64,000 nt of DNA, taken from positions 159,352,546 to 159,416,545 of the forward strand of contig CM071600.1 of assembly GCA_036435485.1 (NCBI GenBank). Direction: 5' to 3'. Below, piece by piece: positions 1 through 12,173 of this stretch; position 1 is the stretch's first letter; every line of letters starts with the position of its first letter. A program made the translations under genes and the position numbers. Origin of the DNA: Saposhnikovia divaricata (Eukaryota; Streptophyta; Magnoliopsida; Apiales; Apiaceae). The notes beneath the pieces were generated by a model. It was not told the DNA's origin. It searched no databases and was given only the letters and a program-made list of their open reading frames with translations.

Positions 1-1219
1 CTTGTTGACTTCCCAGCCATAAATCTTGTAAAACTATTCGTTTCACTCGCAACTTGGTTGCTGTTTATCAATTGAATCTGTGAGTAACCTTCTCATCATT
101 CGAGGGGTAAGATTGTTGGAACAAGTTGATATCCATTAACAAGCAAAAGCTTGGGAAATGTTGGTGAATTTTCCTTTCCAACTAGATACGACTACTTTGT
201 GGAGTCTTATCAACAAGTATTTCACTTGGGGAAGGGAGGACAAACTCTATGTTTCAATGCTGTGGATTTATTCGAACTAGGAGTCGTGCGTAAGAGGCCG
301 AGTCGCGCGGTCCATCACAAGGCCTAACCATTGGCCAGGGAGTTACTATTAAAGGCAATCGACAAGTGGAGCCGTCAGTTCTTCCTTCTACCGGTAGTAA
401 ACTATATTAGGCTGTACCATCCCCGACTGATCATCGGGGAGTGGGACAGCTGGCGAGTGATAACTCCAGTATTGGTTCATCTCCCAAATTGGGAATTCCC
501 TGCAACACGTATCGAAGAGACTTCTTTCAGGTTGACGGTGTCTTCCGCAACACGTATCGAAGAGACTTCTTTCAGGTTATAGGACTTCGAAAAATGTTAA
601 TAACTGGAATTGCAATATTTTCCTTGCAAGTTCCTCTTTATATGATAAATGATAATATCTTGCTTATTTTCGACATTAGCAGATATTCCCACATATATTT
701 ACATTTTGAGTTACCTTGTAACTTCATCGTTCATATTGTTTGAAAGATAATTTTGAACTATTATATATTATCGTTCAGTTAAATATTATTGTTGGTGGGC
801 TATTGCTCACCCTTGCTTTATTATTATATCACAACAACAGCTAGACCAGATGACTCGCACAAGGCGCACTCGACGCTGGCGAGGACGATGAGACTACCAG
901 AGCCAAAGAGAAAGCTATTGGTAGGATAGATTTATTCTTTCAGTACCAAGTATATGGTCTAGTATGACTTATGCAAATGGATGGCAAAGAGTAGGTATTC
1001 ATATTGAAATTCTTTTGGATTGTAAGAACTCATAATGTGTTTAATAAAAATTTGGTTGTTACTCTGATTTCATCTCTGGGACTATAACGAGTGTGTTTAT
1101 ATTGTTGTGTTGGGTCATAAAGATGTAATTTATTTTATGATGAAGTAAGTTCAAGTATTGTGGACAGAATTGGAGACCGTAACGACCGGATTCCGGACCC
1201 CGGATCTGGGGGTGTTACA
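1..1219 (+). mobile_element. Partial long LTR (family L, Ty3/gypsy chromovirus-like), 3' end
   Basis: This stretch is the reverse complement of the first ~1.2 kb of the copies that begin at 31508, 48499 and 58785. Shared landmarks are the CTACCGGTAGTAAA-like segment near 390, the TTTGTGGAGTCTTATCAACA segment near 195 and the terminal GGGGGTGTTACA ending at 1219. Read on the + strand it is the downstream end of the LTR, which closes with the usual CA. The rest of the LTR lies before the window, so solo versus 3' LTR cannot be told. The next bases (from 1220) are neither a primer-binding site nor an element body, so 1219 is an outer boundary. A ~43-bp segment ending in ACACGTATCGAAGAGACTTC is duplicated at 485-575, as in the copy at 31508. 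Confidence 0.85.
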
Positions 1220-1980
1220 GCGGGCTAGGGTTTTAAGAGATAAGCCATAGCCCAAGCCCACTCGTTTAGGGCTGACGTTGCAGTGAGTCATCAACCCTAT
1301 CCGTGATCCATGGCCCAAAGGAGGAAGCCTATGGCCTCGCACGAACAGAGTTGGCTAGCAGAGAAGTAACAAGGGCCTTGCATGCGACCTCGAAGGATCT
1401 GGCCATGCGAAGTGATCCCTAGTGTCCAGCTGCTCATGCGACCTTGGGTCTGGCCATGGGCCTTCCAGTAAAGAGTGAGATAGCGATTCCAATTTAGTTT
1501 GTAGATATGATGATAGAAATGAAGCGATCCCCCGGTGAGGATCATAAGCGAAGTACTCCTGTAGCGAGGCGAACCTTTAGCGATGTGGCCTTGTAGCGAG
1601 GTGAGCCCTGTAATAGAGACATTATCACTAAGGCATGTTGGGCTGATTCTGGTAGTGGATTTTATGGACCCAATCTTCATCTCATAGGTCCATCATAGAT
1701 CATGAACCTTTAATTTAGCCAATCAAATCAATTTAGCTGCCATGTCAGATTTGGGCATAACACAAAGAAATAATTAGAGTCGCATAGAGAAAATCATAAA
1801 ACCAAGTTCGGACATAAGTTATAGGTTTTTATAGGAAATCTGAATTGCTCAGCTTCTCAAACTATGTACTTTTTAAATTGATCAAAGTAAGTATCTACAT
1901 TATTCTACATATCAAGTATTTATTACTATACGAATCATCTGAAACTATTGAATGTGACATAAATTAAAAGACTAAAAGTA
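1220..1980. other. Unassigned non-coding sequence
   Basis: No convincing gene. The first ~450 bases are GC-richer than the surroundings and contain imperfect repeats: a CATGCGACCT...TCTGGCCATG block occurs near 1380 and again near 1434, and a GTAGCGAGG block near 1561 and 1591. Open frames here are short and lack recognisable motifs. It may be a flank of the element ending at 1219 or a fragment of another repeat. Confidence 0.4.
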
Positions 1981-3046
1981 GGGTGTTGGCCCTCTATATC
2001 ATAATTTGAAAGCAAATAGCTTCAAATATCACAGCTCAAAAACTTGGCCCCAAGGGTGTTGGCCCTTTATATCACAATTTGAAAGCAAATGGCCCCAAAT
2101 ATCACAGCTCAAAAACTTGGCCCCAAATATCACTCCATAACACAGTTGCGTGAGTGTAGCGTTTTGGGGGCTAAAGAGAGATGAAACGCTACTTAATATA
2201 GCGTTAACTGTTTTTTTGTTTTTTTTTAAAAAACCAACTAGCAAAACGCTAGTTAAACTTTGGTTTTAAACTTCAAAACGCTAGTTAAACTTTGGTTGTG
2301 GCGGAAACGCCACTTCATGTGGCGTATTTTTTTTTTTTTTCTTTTTTATCTAAATATATACCCTACCCTAAACCCAAAATGGAAATATCGAATCCCAAAA
2401 GTTAATTGTTGAACCCCTAAATTTAATTAAAATTGTTTTTTTTTAATTTAAAATTTTAATTAAAAAATTGAATCCGGCGGCCTGATTTTTAAACGCTAAC
2501 GGGTTTAAAAATCAGGATTAGTTAGGCTTTAGGGTCTAGGGTTGTAAACAACCCTAAACCCCAAACCCTAAGTTCGTATACGGTTTATTCGGCATTCCGA
2601 ATATTTCTAAAACCCAAAATGGAAATATTGAATCCAAAAGTTAATTGTTGAACCCCTAAATTTAATTAAATTGTAATTTTTAAATTAAAAAAAATAAAAT
2701 TTTAATAGAAAATTTGATTATAAATTTTTTAATATTGTTTGCAAATATAAATTTAGGAGAAAACAAAAAAAAACACCCCAAAACGTCACATGAAGTGGCG
2801 TTGTGGACTATAACAAAACTTAAACATGCGTTTCCAGCTTTTCATCACCAGAGACAGAACTTAAGTTAGCGTTCGAAACAAAAAAAAAAAAAAAAAAGAG
2901 AGAAAGAACGCTACATGATGTAGCGTTTTCAGGAAAAAATGAAAACACTACATGAAAATGTGTCGGAATGATGTTTAGGACCGAGTTTCTAAGATGTGAT
3001 ATTTGAAACCATTACTTTCAAATTGTGATATTGGAGACCTTTTCTC
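1981..3046. mobile_element. Non-autonomous Mutator-like element (MITE-like)
   Basis: The ends form imperfect terminal inverted repeats of about 60 bp: the left end reads ...ATATCATAATTTGAAAGCAA and the complement of the right end reads ...ATATCACAATTTGAAAGTAA. The element is flanked by a perfect 9-bp direct repeat CTAAAAGTA (1972-1980 and 3047-3055), the TSD length of Mutator elements. Part of the left TIR is duplicated at about 2041-2110. Inside are several short stem-loops built on AACGCTAC / GTAGCGTT, and a ~100-bp block (AAACCCAAAATGGAAATAT...) present near 2371 and again near 2611. There is no transposase, so it would be moved in trans. Confidence 0.8.
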
Positions 3047-3055
3047 CTAAAAGTA

Positions 3056-4430
3056 AGGGTTCCATCCACATCAAAAAATGCAATTACTCCCGACAATGCC
3101 ATTATAACCAATCGCAGTCTCTGCAGCTAACCATATATGACAGATCTCGGTCAAAACAAAAGATAACTTGTGCATCAAACAGAATCTTTAGATTACAAAT
3201 TCAGCTAGTCAGTATTCGATTAAAGTAGAATTTATCACTAATCTGTAATTGAATTAATGAACAAAGAAAAAAAACTATAATTCTCATAATCGCTTCATAA
3301 AATAACTTCAATAAACAAAATTGGGTAAAAGCACTCACAGATCTACCGTTCCAACAGTGAAAAATGGTAAAACACACAGTTTTGTCCTTCGATCACACTT
3401 AAAGAGCTCGGACTAGTACAGATCTTCTTTACTAAAAATGAAAGATAGCAACACCGACAATATTATCCCTCTATAATAGTAAAAAAAACTCCAACGAAAC
3501 TAGTTTCCGTAAAAGAAAAAGATACATTGTGATGCCATCATTTCTTCGTTAAATACTCGTACCGTAGGCGCAAATGTGGAAAACAAATTCCTTGCATGCA
3601 AAAATTTGACAAATGGCACATAAGTTTAACTAGTTGTACTCATCTTCGCCACGACAACGAAAGATTGCAACTGACATTGTTATCCCTCTATTTTACCGAA
3701 AGAATTCCAACAAAAGTAGTTCTTGAAACACAAAAATGTTAGGTTACCAATTAATTCTCCAAGAACCTCAAAGTGTCGGGAGGAGGGCTTACTAAGATCA
3801 AATATTATATTCTAACATTCCTCTTACTCAAAAGGCCCGGTTTTGGATCGATGAGTGGATTACTTGGCCCCATATTTGGGACAATAATTAGCCATTGTGT
3901 CAAAGTTAATTAATGAGCAATGTTGTGGGTAATAATATGGTGAACATGTTAAGTTACCAATTCTCTAATAAACTCTGGTTCTCTTTGTAGTTAATTCACT
4001 TTAGCACTATGCATGCAGATTTCTATAGAAATCAACAAATTGTCCGAGCACTATAATAGCATGAGTGATGAAACAAACGCGGCCTTAAGAGAATTTCGAC
4101 AAACAAAAGAAGAAAACAATCAAGAAACAAACATAGCAACCCAGATTAAAACATTTTTACATTCCAATATAATTTTCCAGTTATAAAGAAAATCATAGCA
4201 TTGGATTACCTTAGTAGTTAATGAGAACATTGGCAGAGGACTTTAGGGAGCAGATATGTGTTTGTATACCATGTTGTGGTATGTTAATTGCTTTGGTTTC
4301 ACTCAAAGTTAGTTAAAGAGGACATTTGGCGTAGACTGCATGATGTTAAAGCATTACAGTAAAATGATATCTAACCAATAATAAAACATAGTATGTAATT
4401 GAGATTTTACAAATAAAACTTAATTTCTTT
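3056..4430. other. Intergenic sequence, nothing recognised
   Basis: AT-rich sequence with only short chance frames in all six readings. I see no TIRs, LTR ends, splice-bounded exons or RNA gene. Short near-duplicates such as GACAATATTATCCCTCTAT (about 3457) and GACATTGTTATCCCTCTAT (about 3673) suggest an old diverged internal duplication. Confidence 0.4.
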
Positions 4431-5237
4431 CGACGTTGATGGATCCAGAATTTTAAGAAAGATACAGATTTGTAAGTTGTAGTCTAAAATAAAAAAATTC
4501 GCTCATCTTTCCTTTGAGGATTTCACGATGGTTAGTCCATTTTGATTTTTTTTTACGCTCTTTACCATTTGAACTAAAGTATAACATCTTCAAAATAAAT
4601 ACTTTTACTTGTATTTTTATTTTTTATTTACATCATATAATTTAATTTCGTATTAAGGAAACATCACATACATTTTCTTCTCTTGGTATGATATTATCTT
4701 ATATTCAGTGCAACACTTCTTATATTATTATTTATTAGTTTAAAATTCGTGTGATGCATGAATTTTTTAATTTTAAAAGAAATTATTTTCATTAATTTGA
4801 ATTAATTTTTTTAATACATGAATTTCGGAGGCTAAAATTTTTAAATAATATAATTTGATAATAATTATACAATTGTTGTTCGTAATATATTAAGAAAAGG
4901 GGAGATTTTAGTTAAAAAATATAGAAAAGAAGATAAGTTTTAGTTGAAAAGCTAATCGATTAATTATTAATAATTATAAAATTATTATTTTATTTTATTA
5001 AATAGATTTGTCCGTGATATGATTGGAAGAAGAGAGATCTTAATTAGAGAAAATAGAAAAAGTAACGTGAAAATTAAAAAGACAACATGTTTTAGGTGAA
5101 AAAGCTAATTGATTAGTTTATATTAATTATAATTTAATTATGTTATTTTACTAAATAAAATTTCTCGTAGTGTTTATAGAAAAGGAGAAAATAATGTTAG
5201 CCGTGATATTTCTAGGAAAAAAAAGGATTTTAGCAGA
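4431..5237. repeat. AT-rich degenerate repeat forming the host of the Tat element
   Basis: Diverged repeats of a unit containing GAGATTTTAGTTA, AGAAAATAGAAAA, TTTTAGCTGAAAAGCTAAT and CGTGATATGATTGGAA recur here about every 150-200 bp. The same unit resumes after the Tat element (22545-22687) and after CACTA 2 (27325-27650). These three pieces were therefore one continuous repeat before the two insertions. Confidence 0.55.
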
Positions 5238-5864
5238 AAATAAGCCCTAAAGACACATTTAATGAGGCATTAAATAAACCTAGATTGGTCCAAGGTTAAA
5301 GCCCATTAATAAGGCCCGAAACCCTAAATAAATAATAAATTCGTAGTTGATAAATCAGCTTATAAAAAGGCTCCATTATTGAGTCCAAAAGGGAACCAAT
5401 CCATTCAAAGAGTAGCCCCCAAGACATACGAGTGCAATAGGAATCAGTCTTTCTCATGGAAGGATCCAAAATTCTATTTAAAGTGGGTAACTTGTCCACC
5501 AAGACACCAAACCCTACCTTAATTCCAAGGCACTCAATGCCTATATAAACAGCCTGACCCCTCATTCTCGATGGAGAACGTTTTTGGGGCACAGCTCCAT
5601 ACGTCACCCACCACGTTTTAGTCTTAATCCTCGAATAAGGACATACAAGCCAATACGTCACTATGCCGCGAGGGCGCATCAAGCCACATAGGCAACCCAA
5701 AAACTACGTTTTGGCTTGATTCTTGATATTCATCAAGGTACGTAGGCATCTTGCGAGGATCGACTAGTCCCAACAGCAAGAGCAGCCACCATTAAAGCTC
5801 GAAGCTCTTAATCCCTAGCAATCAATACACGAATTAATTACACCCTACTTTTTATTCCACAACA
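5238..5864 (+). repeat. 5' LTR of the Tat-type element
   Basis: It matches 21918-22544 nearly base for base over some 620 bp (for example CTAAAGACACATTTAATGAG and the end CTTAATCC...TTATTCCACAACA). It ends in CA immediately before the primer-binding-like site. The 3' LTR starts TGATATGGGTAC, but this copy has different sequence there, so its first bases are lost or altered. Confidence 0.8.
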
Positions 5865-5866
5865 TT

Positions 5867-5884
5867 TGGCACCGTCTGTGGGAA
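5867..5884 (+). other. Primer-binding-site-like motif of the Tat-type element
   Basis: TGGCACCGTCTGTGGGAA lies 2 bp after the 5' LTR. It resembles the TGGCGCCG-type primer-binding sites of Tat/Athila-lineage Ty3/gypsy elements, with one change in the core. The exact primer tRNA cannot be assigned from this alone. Confidence 0.6.
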
Positions 5885-5897
5885 AAAGACATCAACT

Positions 5898-8639
5898 ATG
5901 GTTACCACACTAAGAACATCAATCGCAAAAACTACTGAAACGCCCATTGGCACTTCCGCACCCTCAGTGACGGATCAGGTACCACCAGGAGCGGGATCCC
6001 AACCTCAGATTACTCAGCCTCAAGGGATGGATCCCCCAAGGTCTGAAACTCAAACTCAGAGGTCGTTACCCTAGTGACGAACCCCTTCAACCAAGGGACG
6101 AATCCCCTTCAGGTGGTTGTCTCTCCCCTCGGAGGATGTCTACTTCACTGCCCTAGTGAACAAGTTTAAACTCTCCAGGGGCGGATCCCTAATCCTAGGC
6201 ATGATTATGCCCATAATAGGCAAGCATGATTATAAATCTCTATCATGGAGCTTCCACCACTAACAGCTTAGAACCCAAATTATGGGCTTCCACCCCAACG
6301 AGAGGATGATTCGTCCCGTATTTAAGGCCTGAAACCTACACATGTAGTAGGAGGAAGAAGTCTCGATCGTACAATAAAGATGATGAAAGAGCAATCGGAC
6401 TGATAATCCACTCCCCTTGACTTCCATTCAGGGAACGACTCCCCCAAAGACGCGTCTCCAATGGGTGATCCCCAAGGGGTGACCCAAAATCCAATAACAC
6501 AAGGAGCGAATCCCCAGTTACAGATGGTGGTCTTACATATGGCCAATGGAGCACAAGGAGCACAGATCGCCACCACCGTCATGCTAATCCCAATAACTCA
6601 AAACCCCGTTTATGGGTTGTCACCATTCCCAACTGCTGATGAAACCATCGATCTACTCATGAGGATTATGTGCCTCAATACATTGAAGGCTTGTTCCCCT
6701 TGTTGGAGGACACCAAAGTTTCTCCGGATCATATGCCAAAGACGACTTCTCATCTGAAGAAGATGAGAAAGAGGATGTCTGTTCTAGCAAAAGATGTCAA
6801 GGCAAGGAGCCCACCGAAGGAGCAGGACGTTCTCAACCCCGAGGGACCCAAGGAACGGCTCTTCAGGCCATAGAAAAAAGGATTCGGGGGCTCAAATTAC
6901 TAATCCACAGCAGCCGACTGTGGGTTCAATGAATTCAGGGACAAATCCCATCTGGATGGTGGTGTTGCCCTTCTAGCACACCGTTGGGACTAGAGATGTC
7001 CATCTCCAACATTACACAATGAACTTAGGTTCCCACCAATGGGATATCGTTCATCGATGGTAGAAGTGACCAGCAACACGAGGCATACGCGCCTCAGTGC
7101 ATTCAAGGCCTAGAACACTAATGAAGGAGTCATGATTTTTCGACCCTATATTGTTGACGATTCATCATCCACTGATGAAGGTAACAATCTCAAAAGGAGA
7201 ACCAGGCAAGGAGCTCGAAAGAGGGTCAGGGCCTTCTCAGCCCCGTGGATCCAAAGGATTGGCTCCCAAGACTTTAAGAGGGAGGATACTCGCTCATGAA
7301 GCGCATACCTGAGAATTGAAGTAAGATTTGGAAATACAACAGTCTAGGCAGCCCCCAAGGACTAGGATCCCCAATGTTTTTAACTCAAGTGAGCCTCCTA
7401 GGAGGAGAAGGACTGATTCACAAAGGGCTGATCCCGATGACTCTATGCCTCTAGGAGATCATGATGATCCAATCCTATCATTCGCCAACATGATAATGAA
7501 TGCTCATATCTCAAGGAAATTCAAGACGCCCAGCATCGAGGTGTGTGATGGAGTAGGAGATCCCACTAATCATGTGAGGACATCCTCCAATGCACTACCA
7601 ATTCCAGCCCAAGACTGGTGTAATCAAGTGTAGGGCGTTCCTTCAAACCCTGGGGGGCACGACACAATGTTAGTATAGTTAATTGCCCCCGAACTCGATC
7701 GGCTCCTTTAAAGGACTAAGTAGGGCATTTATCGTCCCGTTTATTGATGAAAAGTTCTTGAAAAATGTTTTACATCGCCATGAATGTGGAACAAGGAAAG
7801 AATGAATCCTTGGGGGATTACATGAACCGAATCACTAAGGAAGCCTTGAAGGTCCCAAACTTGGATGATAGAGTAGCTATCAAGGTAGAGGAAAGTGTAA
7901 GGGAAGCCTCAACCCCTGTTGGAGGCAATAATAACAAGAAGCGAAGGTGGTCACGAGTAGGAGGTTAAGATAGGTATCCTCGAATAAGTAAAGACTCTGA
8001 CTCTACCTGGAAAAAGAGCAATCAAGGACCGAGGTTCACCAGCTATGCACGTTTGAATATTCCCAACACCCAAATCCTGATGAACATTAAGAAACAGAAG
8101 AATCTCTAATGGTCGAAGCCACTAAGGGCTGATCCCGAGAAGAGAAACAAGAACCAATATTGTCAATTCCATAAGGATGTGGGAAATAAATTTCACGATT
8201 GTAGACAGCTGAAACACAAGATCAAGTTTCTGATCCAAAGAGAAAAGTTGAATAAGTTCACCAAGGATGGCCAATAGGGTAACCTAAGGCTGGACTATGA
8301 AAAAGAGATTGTGAAAGGAAGGAAGGATGGCCAATAGGGTAACCTAAGGAAGGAAGCATTTGCCTTTGATGTTTCTGAAGGGGTCAAGTGCCTCCATGAT
8401 GACTCGTTGGTCTTAACACCTGTGATAGGCAACTCGCAAGTGAAAAGGAGTCTCGATAGAGAATGGAACATCAGTGGATATCTCGCATTCTCAAAGATGG
8501 GATACAACAATTTTCAATTGACCCTCTCCAACATGCCCATCTATGGATTCAATAGAGTTGAGTCAAGAGTTGTAGAAACTATTCGGCTATCCATGATAAT
8601 GGGACGGGAGCCTAGGAAGGCCACTTAGATGTTGAACCT
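5898..8639 (+). pseudogene. Decayed gag of the Tat-type element
   Basis: A start codon at 5898 opens a short frame rich in Thr, Pro and Gln, as at the N-terminus of Tat gag proteins. The frame is then broken repeatedly. The best preserved part is 7328-7633, with a capsid-like stretch FKTPSIEVCDGVGDP followed after a stop by a KCRAF-like segment. At 7765-7968 there is a QGKNESLGDYMNRITKEAL segment corresponding to the conserved capsid region of Ty3/gypsy gag. Near 8160-8230 a segment reading YCQFHKDVGNKFHDCRQLK looks like the YCxFHxxxGH..C remnant of the gag zinc-binding region. Translation past a few hundred bases is impossible. Confidence 0.7.
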
Positions 8640-10650
8640 TTTGGTGGTTAAAGCAACTATTGCTTACAATGTTATTCTTGGGAGGACAGGCTTGTATACC
8701 CTTAAGGCGGTTGCATCAAGATAAGACCTAATGATCAAATTTCCTACAAGGAAATAGTTGATGAAGAAAAGAGAGAGCATTGCTATCCGGCCACCTTGAG
8801 GCCTGATGAAGTCGGGGGGAAGGTCCTCCCGGTTGTAGACATGGATGTCCAAGAAGATGATAAACGAAGAGGAAAACCCTCTGAGGACTTGGTCCCCACT
8901 CCCCTAGTTTTTGAAGAACCTGAAAAGTCACCCACGTAAGGCATTGTTGAATGAACCCTTAAAGGGAAAATTGTGTGTGTTCCTACATGAGGACGGTGTT
9001 GTATTTGCTTGGACAGTAGTTGATATGCAGGGGTCGATCCATAATTAATTACGTAAACTAGACGTCCACCCGAATAGGGGGTCGATGAAGAAAAGAAACT
9101 TTGATTCCAAGAGGCCAGAAAGGCCAATGAATAATGAAGGATGTGTATTGACTTCATTAATATGAAAGATTCAAGTATCAGTGACTACTTTCCCATACCA
9201 GGAACGATACATTGACCAATGCAACAAAGGTGACGACCCAAAGAGGCGACATATCGAAGATTAATGAATAAGATTTTTGTGCATCTTGTTGGGAAGACTA
9301 TAGAAGTCCATGTAAATGACATGTTAATCAAGAGCGTCGATAAGGCACATCGCATCAAACATTCTTATGATGAATTTGAGGTGTTAAGACACTAGAAGAT
9401 GATATTAAATCTGACTTAGTGCGCCTTAGCATAGGATTTGGAAAATTTTTGGGTTTGATGGTCTCCAAGCGTGGAAATTGAGGCCAACCCCGATAAGGTT
9501 AGAGCAATCCTTGAACGAACCTCCACATGTTAACATAATCGAGTTACGAAAAGTTGTTGCATCTATACCTAGCTACATTTGATACGCTTTGAATGCCTTC
9601 CTCACGAAAGAGAAATACAAGGTTCAGAAACCCATTTATTACGTGAAAAAAAGTGTTGCATGGGACAAAGTAACCACAATAAATCCCCAAGCACTCGCTG
9701 ACTTCGTGGTTGAATACACTATTGACAACCAAGAAGTCGGGGGCAGGAGGTAGTACCCCTGGAGGGCAAAGGATTAGAGAAGGAGATTCCAGAAGCGGTA
9801 CTCAAAAGGATTAGAGAAGGAGAATCCAGAAGCGGTACTCAAGGAGTATGGATCAATTTTGATGGAGAATCAAAAACAAAATCAAGTGAGAACACACCCG
9901 ATGGGTTTATGATTTCCCAATGACAAACGATAAGGTTGAATGCAAAGCTATGATAGCCGGACTTGGCTTGGCCAGAGGCCCGCCCAAAGTCTGTGGAGAC
10001 TCAAAATCGGTAGTACCGCAAGTAAATAATGACTTCGAGGCCAGGGCTAGAACCATGGCAAAATACTTGAAGCTTCACTCAATTCATTGAGTGTTACATG
10101 AAGTACTTCCAAGAAGGAAAACGTAAAGGCTGATGTCCTATCCAAGTTTGCCTCATCGGAGTTAAGAATTTTATAGAAGTTTTGACTTCCAAGTCTTGAA
10201 GATCCGAAGCAATGATAGAAAAGCTGATAACACATGTAGGTATGAAAAGCCATTGAATAGATCCTACAAAGGCCCACCAAGAAACCGGTTCGTTACCCAA
10301 CAATGCCTTGGAGGCACGGAAGTTGTCAGTAAGTACACTAAGGCATCAAAATGTGAATTTAGCCTTGAAAGAAACTCATGTGAAAATCTGTGGGCAGCAC
10401 TCGGGGGGCAAAGCCCTTGCCCACAAGATGACCCTACTGGGATTCTACTAGCCAGAAATAATGGCTGATGCCAAGAGTTATGTGTGATTAATATCCAAAA
10501 ACACGCAACTGATGATTAATCCCCTGAAATACTGACACCCGTCGCTTCCCCCATTCCCAGTGGCAAGGTGGGGGATAAGTGTTCTTGGTTCATTCCCAGT
10601 GGCAAGTGCCTAGAGGAAGTTCCTGATAGTTACAATGAATTCCTTCATGT
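8640..10650 (+). pseudogene. Decayed pol of the Tat-type element (protease, RT, RNase H, integrase traces)
   Basis: Pieces in the expected order can be read across shifting frames. Near 8640-8720, AYNVILGRTGLYTLKAV matches the end of the aspartic protease. Near 9270-9560 is the reverse transcriptase, whose catalytic YVDDM box has become HVNDML, followed by IKSVDKAHRIKH and, after a stop, FLGLMVS-like and EANPDKVRAIL segments. Near 10110-10170, NVKADVLSKFASSEL is the end of RNase H. Near 10420-10650 a few words resembling the integrase N-terminus and core start (MADAKSYV, KFLIV) can be seen, but the integrase core is missing. Stops and frameshifts occur every few dozen codons, so there is no product. 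Confidence 0.75.
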
Positions 10651-10951
10651 AGTAGACTAAGGCCAAATCCCAAGCCAAGATAACCATGAACTAAATGACA
10701 CAATTCCTGTAGGAAAGTGTGATACATAGATATGGACTTCCACCAATCCTGATGCTAGAAATGGATAACAATTCAAGAATGAGGCTCTTACAAGCTGGAA
10801 ATGTTTGGAAGAAATGAGATGCTTAGACTTGGCACACCCCAAACCTCAAGGTCTATCGTATCTGAACATCCGGGTAGGACATACCACATGGTCAGACTAA
10901 GTAGAGATAAGGTTCGATGAAACCACAAGCTTCTAAGTCCAAGGAACCAAA

Positions 10952-11158
10952 GGCTTGAAAAAGTCCACGTTCCATTCAATTGAAGGCTCATAGAGGCCCC
11001 GTTCCATTTGACTAAAGGCTCATAAAGGCCATGCTCCACCCAAATGAAAACTCATAGAGGCTGTGTTTCGTCCAAATGAAGGCTCGAATAGGCCACGTTC
11101 CATTCAATTGAAGGCTCGAATAGGCCACGTTCCATTCAATTGAAGGCTCGAAAAATGC
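10952..11158 (+). repeat. 32-bp tandem repeat, six units
   Basis: A unit of GGCCACGTTCCATTCAATTG plus AAGGCTCGAATA repeats with exactly 32-bp spacing (equivalent T positions at 10981, 11013, 11045, 11077, 11109, 11141). Units 5 and 6 are almost identical; outer units have more substitutions. It lies in the 3' non-coding region of the Tat element. Confidence 0.9.
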
Positions 11159-12157
11159 GAGGAATAAGCAGCAAGCTATTGCAAAAAGATAGACCTCGGA
11201 ATGAGATTCAATTCGATATATTACAAAATGAAATCGGAGCAACGAGTAAAAAATTATGAATATTTTTGCGTTCTTGAACTAAGGGATCAAGATTCCTAAT
11301 CTAAGGAGTCGGGATTCCTGATCTATAGGATCAGAAATCCTGATATAGGAATTCAGGATTCCTGATCGAAAATCCTTCGACCAGAGCTAAGAAAGTGGCC
11401 TTAATTCGATCACGATCCTGGTCTAAATATCAATCAGGATTCCTGATCGAAAAACCTTCGATCAGAGTGAAGAAATTGGCCTTAATTCGACCAGGATCCT
11501 GGTCTAAATAACAATCAGGATTCCTGATCGAAAATCCTTCGATCAGAGCGACGAAAGTGGCCTTAATTCGACTAGGATCCTGATCTAAATTGATCAGGAT
11601 TCCTGATCGAAAAGCCTTCAACTAGAGTTAAGAAAACGCCCGTAATTCAATCAGAATCCTGATCTAAGGGATCAGGATTCCTGATCTAAAGGGTCAGAAA
11701 TCTTCATCTAAGGGGTCAAAATTCATCAAAATTTCTTCGATAAGAATGTGAAAATGGCCCATAATTCGACCAGAATCCTGATCGAAATTCGACCAGGATC
11801 ATGGTCAAAAAGCCATCGACCAGACTATATTTGAAGCCCATAATTCGACTAGAATCCTGATCTGAGAGGTCAGGATTCCTGGTCTAGAGGCTAGAATTCT
11901 AGGTTTAATGGGTCAGGATCCAAAGTCAAAAAATCCTGATCTAAGAGGTCAGGATTCCTGATCGAAATTGCTTCGATCAGATTGTAAAAATGGCCCATAA
12001 TTCGACTAGAATTCTGATCGAAATTCGACCAGGATCATGGTCGAAAAGCCTTCGACCGGACTACATTTGAAGTCCACACTTCGACCAGAATCCTGATCTA
12101 CGGGATCAGGATTCCTGGTCTAAAGGATCAGGATTCCTGGTTTGAGAGGTCAGGATC
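11159..12157 (+). repeat. ~81-bp tandem repeats based on CAGGATTCCTGATCGAAAA
   Basis: Units start at 11354, 11435, 11516 and 11595 (spacing 81, 81, 79). Each contains CAGGATTCCTGATCGAAAA, CTTCGATCAGAG and GGCCTTAATTCGA blocks. Further downstream the order breaks into shorter, diverged pieces such as GATCAGGATTCCTGGTCTAA. The array is cut at 12157 by CACTA 1 and continues at 20004. No coding potential. Confidence 0.85.
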
Positions 12158-12173
12158 CACTAGTACAAAAATA

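Noticed and set aside
5204..5237. TGATATTTCTAGG at 5204 as the intact start of the Tat 5' LTR
   Set aside because: The CCGTGATAT...AGAAAAT wording also occurs in the flanking AT-rich repeat, so this is more likely host sequence; alignment with the 3' LTR is only firm from about 5238.
6322..6582. Antisense ORFs over the Tat gag region
   Set aside because: Shadows of the decayed gag on the other strand, with no motif.
10952..11158. CRISPR-like regular repeats
   Set aside because: The 32-bp units are head to tail with no spacers, in a plant retrotransposon.
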